Assembly: GCA_031372145.1 (NCBI GenBank)
Contig: JANMKR010000089.1
Span: 1 to 51,774 of the forward strand
Direction of reading: 5' to 3'
From: CALMEC01 sp031372145
Lineage (GTDB): Bacteria; Actinomycetota; Thermoleophilia; Miltoncostaeales; Miltoncostaeaceae
Length of the DNA: 51,774 bases
Position numbers and translations under genes: made by a program. The notes beneath the pieces were generated by a model. That model did not search any database and was not told where the DNA came from. It worked only from the letters and a program-made list of their open reading frames with translations. Of this stretch, positions 1 through 8,689 are shown piece by piece; within the stretch, counting starts at the first letter, position 1; each line of letters begins with the position of its first letter.

Positions 1-1
1 G

Positions 2-403
2 AACGCACAGGTGCTGGCCGAGGTCCTGACCGAGGGGGGTGTGGACCTGGTGACCGGTGGCACCGACAACCACTTGATGCTCGTCGACCTGTCCGCCACC
101 CCGCTGACCGGGCAGGACGCGGAGGACCGCCTGGACAAGGCGGGCATCACGGTCAACAAGAACGCGGTGCCGTTCGATCAACGGCCCCCGATGGTCACAT
201 CGGGCATCCGGATCGGCACGCCGGCGCTGACGACCCGCGGGTTCAAGGTGCCCGAGATGCGCGAGGTGGGCGCGATCATCGTCGCCGCGCTCGCGCCCGA
301 GGCCACCGAAGCGGAGTTGACCGTGTTGCGCGACCGCAGCCGGGCACTCGGCGATCGATTCCCGCTGTACCCCAAGCTCCGCGACGTCGCAGGCGTCTCC
401 TGA
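2..403 (+). CDS. glyA: Serine hydroxymethyltransferase, C-terminal part (5' end outside window)
   Basis: This is the last 133 residues of a PLP-dependent serine hydroxymethyltransferase, which interconverts serine and glycine with tetrahydrofolate in the cytoplasm. The frame is open from the first base, so the gene starts outside the window. Family features seen are GGTDNHL (substrate-domain strand), the KAGITVNKNAVPFD segment, and SGIRIGTPALTTRGF, which carries the conserved Arg that binds the substrate carboxylate. The stop TGA at 401-403 overlaps the apparent start of upp, so the two are probably co-transcribed and translationally coupled. One-carbon supply next to uracil salvage is a sensible pairing. 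The family call is secure; only the N-terminal PLP-lysine part is missing from view. Confidence 0.95.
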   Translation, partial: NAQVLAEVLTEGGVDLVTGGTDNHLMLVDLSATPLTGQDAEDRLDKAGITVNKNAVPFDQRPPMVTSGIRIGTPALTTRGFKVPEMREVGAIIVAALAPEATEAELTVLRDRSRALGDRFPLYPKLRDVAGVS

Positions 404-1038
404 GGGAACACTTCGCCACCCTCGGCGGGGCACTCCCGGGTGAGCACCTCGCCCGGCTCCGCGATGAGTGCACGCCACCCGCGGGGTTTCGTCGGGCGGC
501 CGCGGCGCTTTCGACGCTGGTGCTCGCCGAGGCCTTACGCGATCTGGAGGCGGCCGACTCGGTCGTGCGCACCCCGGTCACCGATGCTCCCGCCGTCCGA
601 CCTGCCCGGCGGGTGACCCTGGTGCCGGTCTTGCGGGCGGGACTGGCGTTGATGGAACCTGCCCTGCGGCTCTTGCCCGAGTCGACCCGTGTGGGGTTCT
701 TGGGGATGGCCCGTGACGAGGTGACGTTGCAGCCCACGTTCTACCTGGAGCGACTGCCGAGCGACCTGGCTGCGGACGAGGTCGTGGTGCTCGACGTGAT
801 GCTCGCGACGGGCGGATCGGCCGTCGCCGCGATCGACGCGGTCGTCGCGGCCGGCGCCACCCGTATTCGCCTGGCGTGTCTTGTGGCCGCACCCGAAGGC
901 GTCGCCAGCGTCCACGCGGCCCACCCCGGCGTCGCGATCACCGTCGGTGCGCTCGACGACCGCCTCAACGACCAGGGGTTCATCGTGCCGGGTCTGGGCG
1001 ATGCCGGGGACCGGCTCTACGGGGAGCCGACCGGGTGA
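400..1038 (+). CDS. upp: Uracil phosphoribosyltransferase, apparent CTG start
   Basis: The enzyme converts uracil and PRPP to UMP in pyrimidine salvage. The PRPP loop is visible as MLATGGSA, although the usual DPMLATGG has Val in place of Pro. The uracil-binding end PGLGDAGDRLYGE is intact. Homology to the family N-terminus (LARLRDECTPPAGFR, matching the LRd-x-x-T-x-x-x-FR segment) runs in frame well upstream of the first GTG at 520. Starting at 520 would remove about 40 conserved residues. No ATG, GTG or TTG exists in this frame between the glyA end and 520. The best start is a CTG at 400 overlapping the glyA stop (CTGA), giving 212 residues, close to the usual 208-210. The stop overlaps the next gene as GTGA. 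Confidence 0.9.
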   Translation: MREHFATLGGALPGEHLARLRDECTPPAGFRRAAAALSTLVLAEALRDLEAADSVVRTPVTDAPAVRPARRVTLVPVLRAGLALMEPALRLLPESTRVGFLGMARDEVTLQPTFYLERLPSDLAADEVVVLDVMLATGGSAVAAIDAVVAAGATRIRLACLVAAPEGVASVHAAHPGVAITVGALDDRLNDQGFIVPGLGDAGDRLYGEPTG

Positions 1039-1853
1039 CGATCCCCGATGGGCGCACGAACCCGCGTGGCCTGGCGCTTGTCACCGGTGCGTCGTCCGGG
1101 ATCGGCTTGGCGTTCGCCGAGCGGCTCGCAGCCGATGGGCATCCGCTGCTGCTCGTCGCACGTCGCGAGGATCGCCTGCGCGAGATCACCGGCAGGCTTG
1201 GCCACGAACACGGGGTGGAGGTGGGGTTTGTGGTTGCGGACCTCGCATCGGCCGAGGGGCGTGCGATCTGCCGGCAGGCCGTGGACGCGGTGGGCGGCGT
1301 CGTCGACACCGTCGTGCTGAATGCCGGGTTCGGCGCGACGGGCCCGGTTGCGGCGGTCGGCCGCGAACGCCAGGTCGAGATGGTCGCGCTCAACTGCGAG
1401 GCGGTCGTCGACATGGCGTGTCACGTGTTGCCCGGAATGATCACGCGCGGAGCGGGCACCCTCATCGTCGTGGCATCTGCGGCGGCGTTCCAGCCCATCC
1501 CGTACACGGCGACCTACGCCGCGACCAAGGCCTTCGAGCTGTTCTTCGTCGAAGCGCTCGCGAGGGAGCTCGCCGGCACCGGGGTGCGGGCGATTGCGGC
1601 CTGTCCTGGTCCGACCGCGACCGAGTTCGGGCAGGTGTCGGGAGCGTCCGCAGGGACGCGTTGGATGCCGCACGAGACCGCCGCGGGCGTCGTCGCGGCA
1701 ACGTTCCGGGCCCTCGATCGGGGCCGTGTCCGGGTCGCGACCGGCCGGCTGGCGCGGGTGACGAGCGTTCTGGTGGCTGTGCTGCCCCGGCGTCTGATCG
1801 TCTGGGGTGCCGGTGCCCTGCATCGCAAGTTCGCCGGGGACGGTGCGCATTGA
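1035..1853 (+). CDS. Short-chain dehydrogenase/reductase (SDR family)
   Basis: A 272-residue classical SDR, an NAD(P)-dependent oxidoreductase with a Rossmann fold. The cofactor motif is TGASSGIG near residue 15, the NAG motif is LNAGFG, and the catalytic Ser/Tyr/Lys set is present in VASAAAF and YAATK. The C-terminal part has basic and hydrophobic patches (LARVTSVLVAVLPRRLIVW), which resembles membrane-associated SDRs of the DltE/YqjQ group. The GTG start at 1035 overlaps the upp stop by four bases (GTGA), so translation is probably coupled. The substrate cannot be read from the sequence. An upstream extension of the frame exists but has no family similarity and overlaps upp, so it was excluded. 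Confidence 0.88.
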   Translation: MTIPDGRTNPRGLALVTGASSGIGLAFAERLAADGHPLLLVARREDRLREITGRLGHEHGVEVGFVVADLASAEGRAICRQAVDAVGGVVDTVVLNAGFGATGPVAAVGRERQVEMVALNCEAVVDMACHVLPGMITRGAGTLIVVASAAAFQPIPYTATYAATKAFELFFVEALARELAGTGVRAIAACPGPTATEFGQVSGASAGTRWMPHETAAGVVAATFRALDRGRVRVATGRLARVTSVLVAVLPRRLIVWGAGALHRKFAGDGAH

Positions 1854-1879
1854 AGGTGTCCGGTGTACGTTCGTAGAAT
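1850..1879 (+). promoter_or_regulatory. Candidate sigma-70 promoter for wecA
   Basis: TTGAAG at 1850-1855 and TAGAAT at 1874-1879 are separated by 18 bp. They lie across the end of the SDR gene and about 36 bp upstream of the wecA GTG. Just downstream, CGCCCC-ACC-GGGGCG forms a small GC-rich hairpin near 1890-1904 in the presumed 5' leader. Both hexamers differ from consensus, so this is a prediction by pattern only. Confidence 0.45.
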
Positions 1880-1915
1880 GAATCACCCACGCCCCACCGG
1901 GGCGCGGAGCCTCTC

Positions 1916-3055
1916 GTGACGACCACGCTGATTCCGATCATCTGTGGGGTTGTGGCCGCACTCGCGGTCGTGGCGCTCACCCCGCTCGCCGCACACCTTG
2001 CGCGGGCCGTCGGCGCGGTCGCCGAGCCCAAGGGCCGCAGCATCCACAGCACACCCACGCCGCTGCTGGGTGGGTTGGCGATTCTCGCCGGGTTCTTGAT
2101 CCCGGTCATCTACTACCTGCCGACGTTCGACACACCCGCCAAGGCACTGATCGTCGGAGCAATCCTGATCGCGCTCGTAGGCGCGTTGGACGACATCGTC
2201 GAGCTCAGCCCGGCGGTCAAGTTCGTCGGGCAAGCCGCGTGCGCGGTCATCCCGGTCGCGGCCGGTCTGACGATCGATCACCTGACGCTGCCCTTCGTCG
2301 GCGTCGGCGACCTGGGCCCCGCCCAGTATCCGGTGACGGTGTTGTGGTTCGTCGCGCTCGCCAACATGATCAACTTCACCGACGGCATGGACGGGCTGGC
2401 AGCCGGCGTGTCCGGTATCGGTCTGACGACGTTCGCCATTCTGGCTGCGACGCTCGATCGTGCGACGCCGGCCATCGTCGCCGCGTCGCTCGCAGGCGCT
2501 GCGATCGGGTTCCTGGCCCACAACTTCCATCCGGCGCGAGTGTTCATGGGTGATGCGGGATCGCTGCTGTTGGGGTTCGTCATCGCGGGCGTCGCCGTCA
2601 ACGGTGTCTTGAAGAGCGCCGCGGCCGTCGCGATCGGTTTGCCGTTGATCGTCCTGGCGATCCCGATCCTCGACACGTCGTTCGTCATCCTCAAGCGGCT
2701 CAAGCACGGTATGCCGGTGTATTCGGCCGACAAGAGTCACTTCCACCACCGGTTCTTCACGATCGGCTGGAGTCAGCGCCGGACGGTGCTCGCGCTCTAC
2801 GCGTGGTGCATCCTGATGAGCGCGGTCGCCATCGTCGTCAGCACCCGTGCGGGCGGCGCGATCGGGCTGGGCATCTCACTCGGCGTGGCGGTCATCGCCG
2901 GCGTCTACCTGGTGTACCTGCTGGAGATCATCAAGTGGGGCGGCACCCCGGTCATCGACATCGTGCGCGGCAAACGCGAGGAGCGCGGCGAGGGAGTTGC
3001 GCGCCACGTCGTCAACGCAGCAATGCGAAGCCGGTTCTCCCGCTCCGAGCGCTGA
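1916..3055 (+). CDS. wecA: Undecaprenyl-phosphate N-acetylhexosamine-1-phosphate transferase (WecA/TagO/MraY family)
   Basis: This integral membrane enzyme transfers a sugar-1-phosphate from UDP-sugar to undecaprenyl phosphate, the first step of a lipid-linked glycan such as teichoic acid, arabinogalactan linker or O-antigen. It has 379 residues and about ten or eleven hydrophobic segments. Motifs are the catalytic DD pair in GALDDIVEL, NFTDGMDGLA, NFHPARVFMGDAGSL, and the His-rich loop HFHHRF that marks the WecA/TagO branch rather than MraY. The GTG start has GGAG about six bases upstream. In many actinobacteria wecA (rfe) sits directly ahead of atpI; here about 22 kb of other genes separate them. 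Substrate preference is inferred from the family. Confidence 0.9.
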   Translation: MTTTLIPIICGVVAALAVVALTPLAAHLARAVGAVAEPKGRSIHSTPTPLLGGLAILAGFLIPVIYYLPTFDTPAKALIVGAILIALVGALDDIVELSPAVKFVGQAACAVIPVAAGLTIDHLTLPFVGVGDLGPAQYPVTVLWFVALANMINFTDGMDGLAAGVSGIGLTTFAILAATLDRATPAIVAASLAGAAIGFLAHNFHPARVFMGDAGSLLLGFVIAGVAVNGVLKSAAAVAIGLPLIVLAIPILDTSFVILKRLKHGMPVYSADKSHFHHRFFTIGWSQRRTVLALYAWCILMSAVAIVVSTRAGGAIGLGISLGVAVIAGVYLVYLLEIIKWGGTPVIDIVRGKREERGEGVARHVVNAAMRSRFSRSER

Positions 3056-3300
3056 CTGCGGTCTGCGTCCGGAACCGAAGCCGCCAGGCCTGGACCGCAG
3101 CTACCACCGTGGAAGCGGCGTCCGCCGGACCGACTCTGCTCGACGAGGGTGGCACTTGGCGCCCTGTGCATCCGGGGTCGGCTTCGGGCAAGCACGACAG
3201 GTCATCCTCCCGCAACGCGAATGCAATCGGGCGTGTCAAGCCCGTTGCGTTGATTGCCGATGCATACCTCGAATCGAAGTCAAAGATATGGGAGCTCGGA

Positions 3301-6192
3301 ATGACGGAGAAGACGATGGCCTCGGCCGAGGGCATCGCCGGTGCGGCGGTGAGTCTGGGTGACGCGTCGGATTTGGCTGCCACCCTCCAGGGGATCGCAG
3401 CGGCGGCGCTCAGCTCGCTCGGCGCCGAGCGCGCCACGTGCTACGCGTACGACGTGGAATCACAGGTCGTCTCTGCCGTGTACACGACCGAGAGCGACCC
3501 CGAGCGCCGCGCCTTCCTCGAGCGCACGGTGGGACTCGGCTCGGAACGCCTGCCGATCTGGCGACTACAACTGGCCCAGGCCGACCCGCTCCTCGCGATC
3601 GACGACGTCACACTGAATCCCGACATCTCGCCGGCATTGGCGGAGCGCCTCGGGTCCGGGGCCGTGCTGGGTGTGCGGCTCGAGCATCTCTCGCTCCGGC
3701 GCGCCGGAGCGCCGGTGCTGCTCGGCACGCTGTTTTGCAGCTACGTTCGGCCTCGAACCTTCTCGGCGGCAGAACGTCAAGCAGCGCGCGGGCTCGCCAG
3801 CCTTGCGACCCTTGCGCTCGCCAACGCACACCTCCAGTTGGATACGGCCCGGCAGCTCGACGAAAACCGCGCCCTGACCGCCGAGCAGACGGCGCTGCGC
3901 CGTTTGGCGACGCAAGTGGCGAGTGACGCGAATCCGGATCAGGTGTTCGCACAGACCGCCAAGGAGGTGGCAGCCCTCCTCGGGGTCGAGTGCGGGCTGG
4001 TTGCCCGATTCGAATCTGACATGGCCGTACCGGTCGGTTGTTGGGGCATCGGCGAGTCGGAGCTCCACGTCTCGTTCCCGCTGGGGGGTGTCGGCGCGCT
4101 TGCCCAAGTTGCACGCAGTGGACGGGTGGCACGCATCGCCGACTCCCAGTCCATCGGAGACGATGCGGTGGCGCGCATCATTCGGCGGGTTGGCTATCGG
4201 AGCGCGGTGGCGGCGCCTGTTCACGTCGCCGGACGCCTCTGGGGCGCGCTGCTCGCGGCAACCACCAGAGCCGACGTCCTCGAAGCGGGTGCCGAGGAGC
4301 GCCTGGAGCGCTTCGCAGCGCTCGTTTCGTTGGCCATCTCCAACGCCGAGGGCCAAGCACGTCTGGCAGCGCAGGCGGCCAGTGATCCGTTGACAGGGCT
4401 CGCCAACCACGGCGTGTTCTTCGAGCGGCTGCACGCGGAGGCCCAGCGTTCCCGCCGCACCGGAGCTCCGCTGGCGCTCGTCCTCATCGATCTGGATCAC
4501 TTCAAGCGTGTCAACGACCTCCATGGGCACCTCGTCGGCGACAGCGTGCTCATCGAGACCGCCGAGCGCCTCGCACTGCTCGCTCGGGCAGAGGACACCG
4601 TCGCGCGGGTCGGTGGCGAGGAGTTCGCGTGGCTGTTGCCGGAGTGCGGCGCGCACGAAGCATGGACAGCTGGTGAACGCGCTCGCCGGGCCATCGCCGA
4701 CATCCCCTTCTCGGTCGTGGGCTCGATGACCCTGTCGGCAGGCGTCGCCGAGTTGACCGCGGGGATGAGCGTCAACGACCTCTTTCGGGCCGCAGACAGT
4801 GCGCTCTACGTCGGCAAAGCGCAGGGACGCGACGCGTGCATCCCGTATTCGCCCGAACTGGTCCACGCGATGGCCCTTCGTCCACGGGCCTCCTCGTCCC
4901 GCCTCGCCCCGAGCATCGAGCGTCTCCTCAAATTGGCACGCGAGCAGCTGGGATTGACCCTCGCGACCGTCGGACAGTTCCAAGACGAGAAGCAGGTATG
5001 GCGGTACCTCGACGGCGACGGAACCTCCTTTGGGATCCACGTCGGGGCCGAGAGCACGCTCGAAGGCAGCTATTGCGAGATGGTGGTGCAGGGTCGCCTG
5101 CCCAACCTCGTGCGCGATGCCCGGCGCGAGGAACGGACCCGTGACCTGCCCGTGACGCACCGGGCGGGTATCGGCGCCTACGCGGGCGTGCCCATCACGC
5201 TCCCGGACGGCGACCTCTACGGGATGCTCTGCTGCATGAGTCAACGCCCGGAACCCGAACTCGGCATGCGCGATGTCCGGTTGTTGAGGATCTTGGCCGG
5301 CATGATCGGTGAGGAGCTCGGCCGTGAGGAGGGCGCGACGCACGTCCACCGGCGTCAACGCGAACGCATACAGCGGGTGCTCGACGGTGACGGGCTGGAC
5401 ATCGTCTTCCAGCCCATCGTCGATCTCAAAAGCGGGCACGTGGTGGCTGCCGAGGCGCTCAGCCGTTTCTCCGACGAGCCGCACCGCCCCCCGCACATCT
5501 GGTTTGCGGAGGCCGCGGCCGTCGAGTTGGGGGTCGAACTCGAGCTGGCCGCAGTGCGCACGGCGCTCTCCCACATCGATGACCTACCGTCTCACGTACG
5601 GCTTTCTTTCAACCTGTCGCCGAGCACGGTCTGCACGCCGGAACTCCTCGACACGTTGGCGGGGGTGCCCGCTGAGCGGTTGGCGGTCGAGCTGACCGAG
5701 CACGTCCAGGTCGATGATCTGGAGAAGCTCGAAGCGACGCTCACGGATCTGCGGGGACGGGGCGTGCAGCTCATGATCGACGATGCCGGCGCGGGGTTCT
5801 CCGGACTCAATCGGATCTTGGCGTTGCACCCGGATGTGATCAAACTCGACCTGGCCCTGACCCGTGACATCGACACCGACCCGGTACGCCGTGCGCTCGC
5901 GGCGTCACTCGTCGCCTTTGCATGCGAGACCAATGTGACGATCGTCGCGGAAGGCATCGAGACCCGCGCCGAACTCGAAGCGCTTCGTGCACTCGGGGTG
6001 ACGCATGGGCAGGGATACTTCCTCGCCCGTCCCGGACCGGGAGTCGTGCCCACCCGAGTCTCCCTCATGGGGACGTCAACCGATCCCGACGACATGCATT
6101 CGAGCGTCCCAAAGCCCTTTGTCGTCAACGACGACACCGCACCAGTGAGCGAGCCGGTGGTGTCGCGTGGCGAGCGTGGATCCGCCGCCTGA
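3301..6192 (+). CDS. Cyclic-di-GMP diguanylate cyclase/phosphodiesterase with three GAF-like domains
   Basis: A 963-residue soluble signalling protein. Order: GAF-like domain (about 10-180), second GAF (about 195-360), GGDEF (about 365-525), third GAF-like domain (about 535-685) and EAL (about 695-930). The cyclase site is GGEEF at 438-442. An inhibitory I-site R429-x-x-D432 lies exactly five residues ahead, so product inhibition is expected. The EAL domain keeps E718 in EAL, Asn in FNLSP, ELTE, the DD of IDDAGAGFSGL, the lysine in VIKLDL and EGIET, so it too looks catalytic. There are no membrane segments. ATG 3301 has GGAG upstream; the open frame continues 5' but shows no homology. The 245 bases before it contain no gene I can support. 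Ligands of the GAF domains are unknown. Confidence 0.92.
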   Translation: MTEKTMASAEGIAGAAVSLGDASDLAATLQGIAAAALSSLGAERATCYAYDVESQVVSAVYTTESDPERRAFLERTVGLGSERLPIWRLQLAQADPLLAIDDVTLNPDISPALAERLGSGAVLGVRLEHLSLRRAGAPVLLGTLFCSYVRPRTFSAAERQAARGLASLATLALANAHLQLDTARQLDENRALTAEQTALRRLATQVASDANPDQVFAQTAKEVAALLGVECGLVARFESDMAVPVGCWGIGESELHVSFPLGGVGALAQVARSGRVARIADSQSIGDDAVARIIRRVGYRSAVAAPVHVAGRLWGALLAATTRADVLEAGAEERLERFAALVSLAISNAEGQARLAAQAASDPLTGLANHGVFFERLHAEAQRSRRTGAPLALVLIDLDHFKRVNDLHGHLVGDSVLIETAERLALLARAEDTVARVGGEEFAWLLPECGAHEAWTAGERARRAIADIPFSVVGSMTLSAGVAELTAGMSVNDLFRAADSALYVGKAQGRDACIPYSPELVHAMALRPRASSSRLAPSIERLLKLAREQLGLTLATVGQFQDEKQVWRYLDGDGTSFGIHVGAESTLEGSYCEMVVQGRLPNLVRDARREERTRDLPVTHRAGIGAYAGVPITLPDGDLYGMLCCMSQRPEPELGMRDVRLLRILAGMIGEELGREEGATHVHRRQRERIQRVLDGDGLDIVFQPIVDLKSGHVVAAEALSRFSDEPHRPPHIWFAEAAAVELGVELELAAVRTALSHIDDLPSHVRLSFNLSPSTVCTPELLDTLAGVPAERLAVELTEHVQVDDLEKLEATLTDLRGRGVQLMIDDAGAGFSGLNRILALHPDVIKLDLALTRDIDTDPVRRALAASLVAFACETNVTIVAEGIETRAELEALRALGVTHGQGYFLARPGPGVVPTRVSLMGTSTDPDDMHSSVPKPFVVNDDTAPVSEPVVSRGERGSAA

Positions 6193-6286
6193 ACGGTAGG
6201 ACGACCACGGGCGCAGGCACATTCGAACGAGGGCCGGACAGACGAACGTACGGCTCATCTCGGCACCACGGCCGTTTCGCGGTGGG

Positions 6287-8365
6287 CTATGCGAACGGAA
6301 GCCAGGCCTGCTCCGACAAGTCATCGATCGCGCTGGCCTTGATGCCGCCGTCTGAGAGGGTGAACAGTGTTTCGCCGACGACAAGCGACCGGCGAACCCC
6401 CCCGACGAACTGGGGGTCGTTGGGGTGGGTGACCCTACCGGCCTCGTTGATGCCGTCACGCGTCACCCGCATCCCGACGGCACCTGTGACGAAGCCCAGG
6501 TACTCCGGCACGCGGGTTGCCGGGTTACCGCCCGCCGCGCCGACGGTGTCCGCGGCGGCAACGACCAGTTGGAACGGGACCACAGCGAGACTCTTGGTCG
6601 GCCACCACAAGAATGCGTGGTGGTCCCACTCGGCGTCCGAGTTGGCGCCGGCCAGTACGGCGTTGTGGAGACGCTTGGGTGCGGCCGGATCCGACACGTC
6701 GAACAGCGACACCTGGAGTCCCTTGGTGCGGCCTTCTTCGCTGGCGTCCTGTCCGACTCCGATCAGCAGGTTGTCGCCGATGGGATGGAGGTAGGCCGAG
6801 TAGCCGGCGATCTTGAGTTCGCCGGCGATGCGTGGCGCCGTCGGGTTGGACAGGTCGATCGTGGAGAGCGGGTCGGTCTGCTTGAACGTCACGACATACG
6901 CGTTCGTGCCGATGAACCGGACCGCAAAGATGCGCTCACCTTTCCCCAGACCACCGACCTGACCGATTTGACGCAGCTTGCCGTTGGTCTCGTCCAGAAC
7001 GGTCACGTAGCTCTCACTCTGGCCGCCGTTGTCGACGATGACATCGCCGCCAACCACCCCGACACCGGCTTCGGTCGTCGCGATGCGGAGGTTGCCCTCG
7101 AACTCTGACATCGAGAACTGGTTGAGCGTGTGCCCGATGACTGTTCCGCTGCCGCGGTAGGTCGTCTGTGACGAGCTCGACGTGTCGAACTTGTGGATCT
7201 GCGTGGTGTTGACCTGGGCGACGTTCCCCTGCGCATCGGGCATCGCCCAGCGGTTGGTGGCGATGTAGAGGCTTTGGGGTGACGCGTAGACGTTCTCACC
7301 GCTCGCCATCACCGCGTCGGTGTCGATCGGGTCGAGTCCGGCGTTGAGATCGACGGTCAGGACGGTCAGGGTGCCGAGACCCGAGAAGGTCGGGGGCCGG
7401 CTGACGGCGTCGCAGGAGACCAGGGGGCGTGGCGCGCTCGTGCCGGCCGGGGAGGTGACGCGGTAGCGCGGAATCCAGTTGTCGGCGGTCGTGCGTGCCA
7501 GGTGATTGCGATTTGCTTGGCCGGCCTTCGCCTCGTCGGCCGCGCCTCCGTCGGCCGGATACGTGAACGAGATGCCCATGGGGCCGCCGGCCGCGACGAC
7601 GATGCGTGCGGTGGTTCCGCTCAGCCGCGCGGTGACGTAGCGGGCCTCGGTTTGGAGCGTCTCCAACACCTTCATGGCGGTCGCATCTGTGACATCGATC
7701 TCGATCAACACCGAACCACCGCCGCCGGAGACCGGCAGGCTGTCGGTTGCGATCGCCGCACGTTTGCCGAAGGTCCCGTCGCCCGCCGGGTCGGTTGCCG
7801 GTCTCACCCCCGCCGGTCCGTCCCCAATGACGATGAGCTTGTTGGCGCTGATCAGCATGTCGCGCGCGAACGTGTCGTTGGGCATCGCGAGGATCCCCGC
7901 GATCCGCGGTGTCGGGGCGGAGACGTCAACCGCGTACAGCCGGTTCTTGGCGAGCGCGAAGATGCGGTTGCCGTCGCTCTTGACGATGTCGGGCTCGTCA
8001 ACGCCGGCCTCTTGGACGTTGGTCGTCGAGAAGTCGACGCCGGCCGTTTTGGTCGCACTGGCGTCGGCAGCCTGGGTGGGGGCCGAGGGGGTGGTCGCAG
8101 CGAGGCCCTCGATCCGCGCGACGCCCCCGAACGTGGAGTAGGTGTCGCCACCCAGCCCGTACGGGCCAACGGTCTCGAGTGCCCGGCTCTGAGCGTAGTC
8201 GGTGAGGGCAGCGCAACTCGTGAACCGCTCGAGCGTCGCTTCGGCGGCATTGGCCGTCTCGACGCCCGCGCACCCAGTCAACGCCGGCAACGCTGCCAGC
8301 GCACCGATCAACATCATCCCGGCGACGGGCTTGGCCCACCGTGTGCCTCGTGCGTTCCTCGTCAT
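6287..8365 (-). CDS. Beta-propeller domain lipoprotein (secreted)
   Basis: A 692-residue exported protein. ATG 8365 was chosen because GGAGG lies eight bases upstream. It also gives an ideal lipoprotein signal peptide with lipobox LTGC near residue 34, followed by a mature Cys. The body resembles bacterial beta-propeller domain proteins (PF09826-type): blade repeats such as PDIVKSDGNRIFAL, NRLYAVDV, NAYVVTF, DNLLIGVG and VSLFDVSDP. The VQEAGVDEPDIVK segment is typical of the family. Proteins of this type are often found in archaea and actinobacteria with unknown ligand. It is monocistronic, convergent with the cyclic-di-GMP gene and divergent from the nitroreductase across a tandem repeat. 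Function is not established. Confidence 0.85.
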   Translation of the reverse strand: MTRNARGTRWAKPVAGMMLIGALAALPALTGCAGVETANAAEATLERFTSCAALTDYAQSRALETVGPYGLGGDTYSTFGGVARIEGLAATTPSAPTQAADASATKTAGVDFSTTNVQEAGVDEPDIVKSDGNRIFALAKNRLYAVDVSAPTPRIAGILAMPNDTFARDMLISANKLIVIGDGPAGVRPATDPAGDGTFGKRAAIATDSLPVSGGGGSVLIEIDVTDATAMKVLETLQTEARYVTARLSGTTARIVVAAGGPMGISFTYPADGGAADEAKAGQANRNHLARTTADNWIPRYRVTSPAGTSAPRPLVSCDAVSRPPTFSGLGTLTVLTVDLNAGLDPIDTDAVMASGENVYASPQSLYIATNRWAMPDAQGNVAQVNTTQIHKFDTSSSSQTTYRGSGTVIGHTLNQFSMSEFEGNLRIATTEAGVGVVGGDVIVDNGGQSESYVTVLDETNGKLRQIGQVGGLGKGERIFAVRFIGTNAYVVTFKQTDPLSTIDLSNPTAPRIAGELKIAGYSAYLHPIGDNLLIGVGQDASEEGRTKGLQVSLFDVSDPAAPKRLHNAVLAGANSDAEWDHHAFLWWPTKSLAVVPFQLVVAAADTVGAAGGNPATRVPEYLGFVTGAVGMRVTRDGINEAGRVTHPNDPQFVGGVRRSLVVGETLFTLSDGGIKASAIDDLSEQAWLPFA

Positions 8366-8443
8366 CTCGTCATCCTCCGGATGGTCGTCAACACCGCGTC
8401 TGTGTCTCATACGCCACCGACGCCGCTCCCGTCACACCCGTTT

Positions 8444-8604
8444 GGCCACTTGACCGTTGCACCCGTGGCCACTTGGCCGTGACACCTCCGGCCACTTGAC
8501 CGTTAGAGCTACGGCCATTTGGCTGTTGCATCTGCGGCCATTTGGCCGTTGTACCCGTGGCCACTTGGCCGTTGTACCTGTGGCCACTTGGCGGTTGGGA
8601 TGTC
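8444..8604. repeat. Tandem array of seven 23-bp repeats
   Basis: Seven units begin exactly 23 bp apart at 8444, 8467, 8490, 8513, 8536, 8559 and 8582. Each starts with a 12-bp core, GGCCACTTGGCC in its commonest form (variants have ATTT in the middle or GACC/GGCT/GGCG at the end). An 11-bp linker follows, beginning GTTG in six of the seven units... the exception starts GTGA. Unit 7 degenerates at its 3' end. The array sits between the divergent starts of the lipoprotein (8365) and nitroreductase (8690) genes, about 80 bp from each. A period of 23 is not a multiple of three, so the Trp/Pro-rich open frames read through it are artefacts. Related copies occur at 33396, 44386 and 51534-51715. Confidence 0.9.
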
Positions 8605-8689
8605 CGCCGATTCCGATTGGCTGCGGGCCGGGACGATTCGGCGGACGGTTGGGCGGGCCGTCTCGATCTCGGTCGGCCAGACTGTCCGG

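Noticed and set aside
876..1034. N-terminal extension of the SDR gene
   Set aside because: It overlaps upp in another frame and is Arg-rich; the SDR core starts right after GTG 1035.
2803..3300. N-terminal extension of the cyclic-di-GMP protein
   Set aside because: The frame is open but overlaps wecA, is Arg/His-rich without domain similarity, and a proper GGAG-ATG lies at 3301.
3565..5574. 669-residue open frame on the minus strand
   Set aside because: Shadow of the GGDEF/EAL gene, which has intact catalytic motifs in the opposite strand.
8432..8604. Open frames with Trp/Pro-rich repeats read through the 23-bp array on both strands
   Set aside because: A 23-bp period shifts frame at every unit, the frames have no ribosome sites, and they begin or end inside neighbouring genes.
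8444..8604. Short CRISPR-like array (12-bp repeat, 11-bp spacer)
   Set aside because: The repeats and spacers are far too short, the linkers are related to each other rather than unique, and no cas gene is present.
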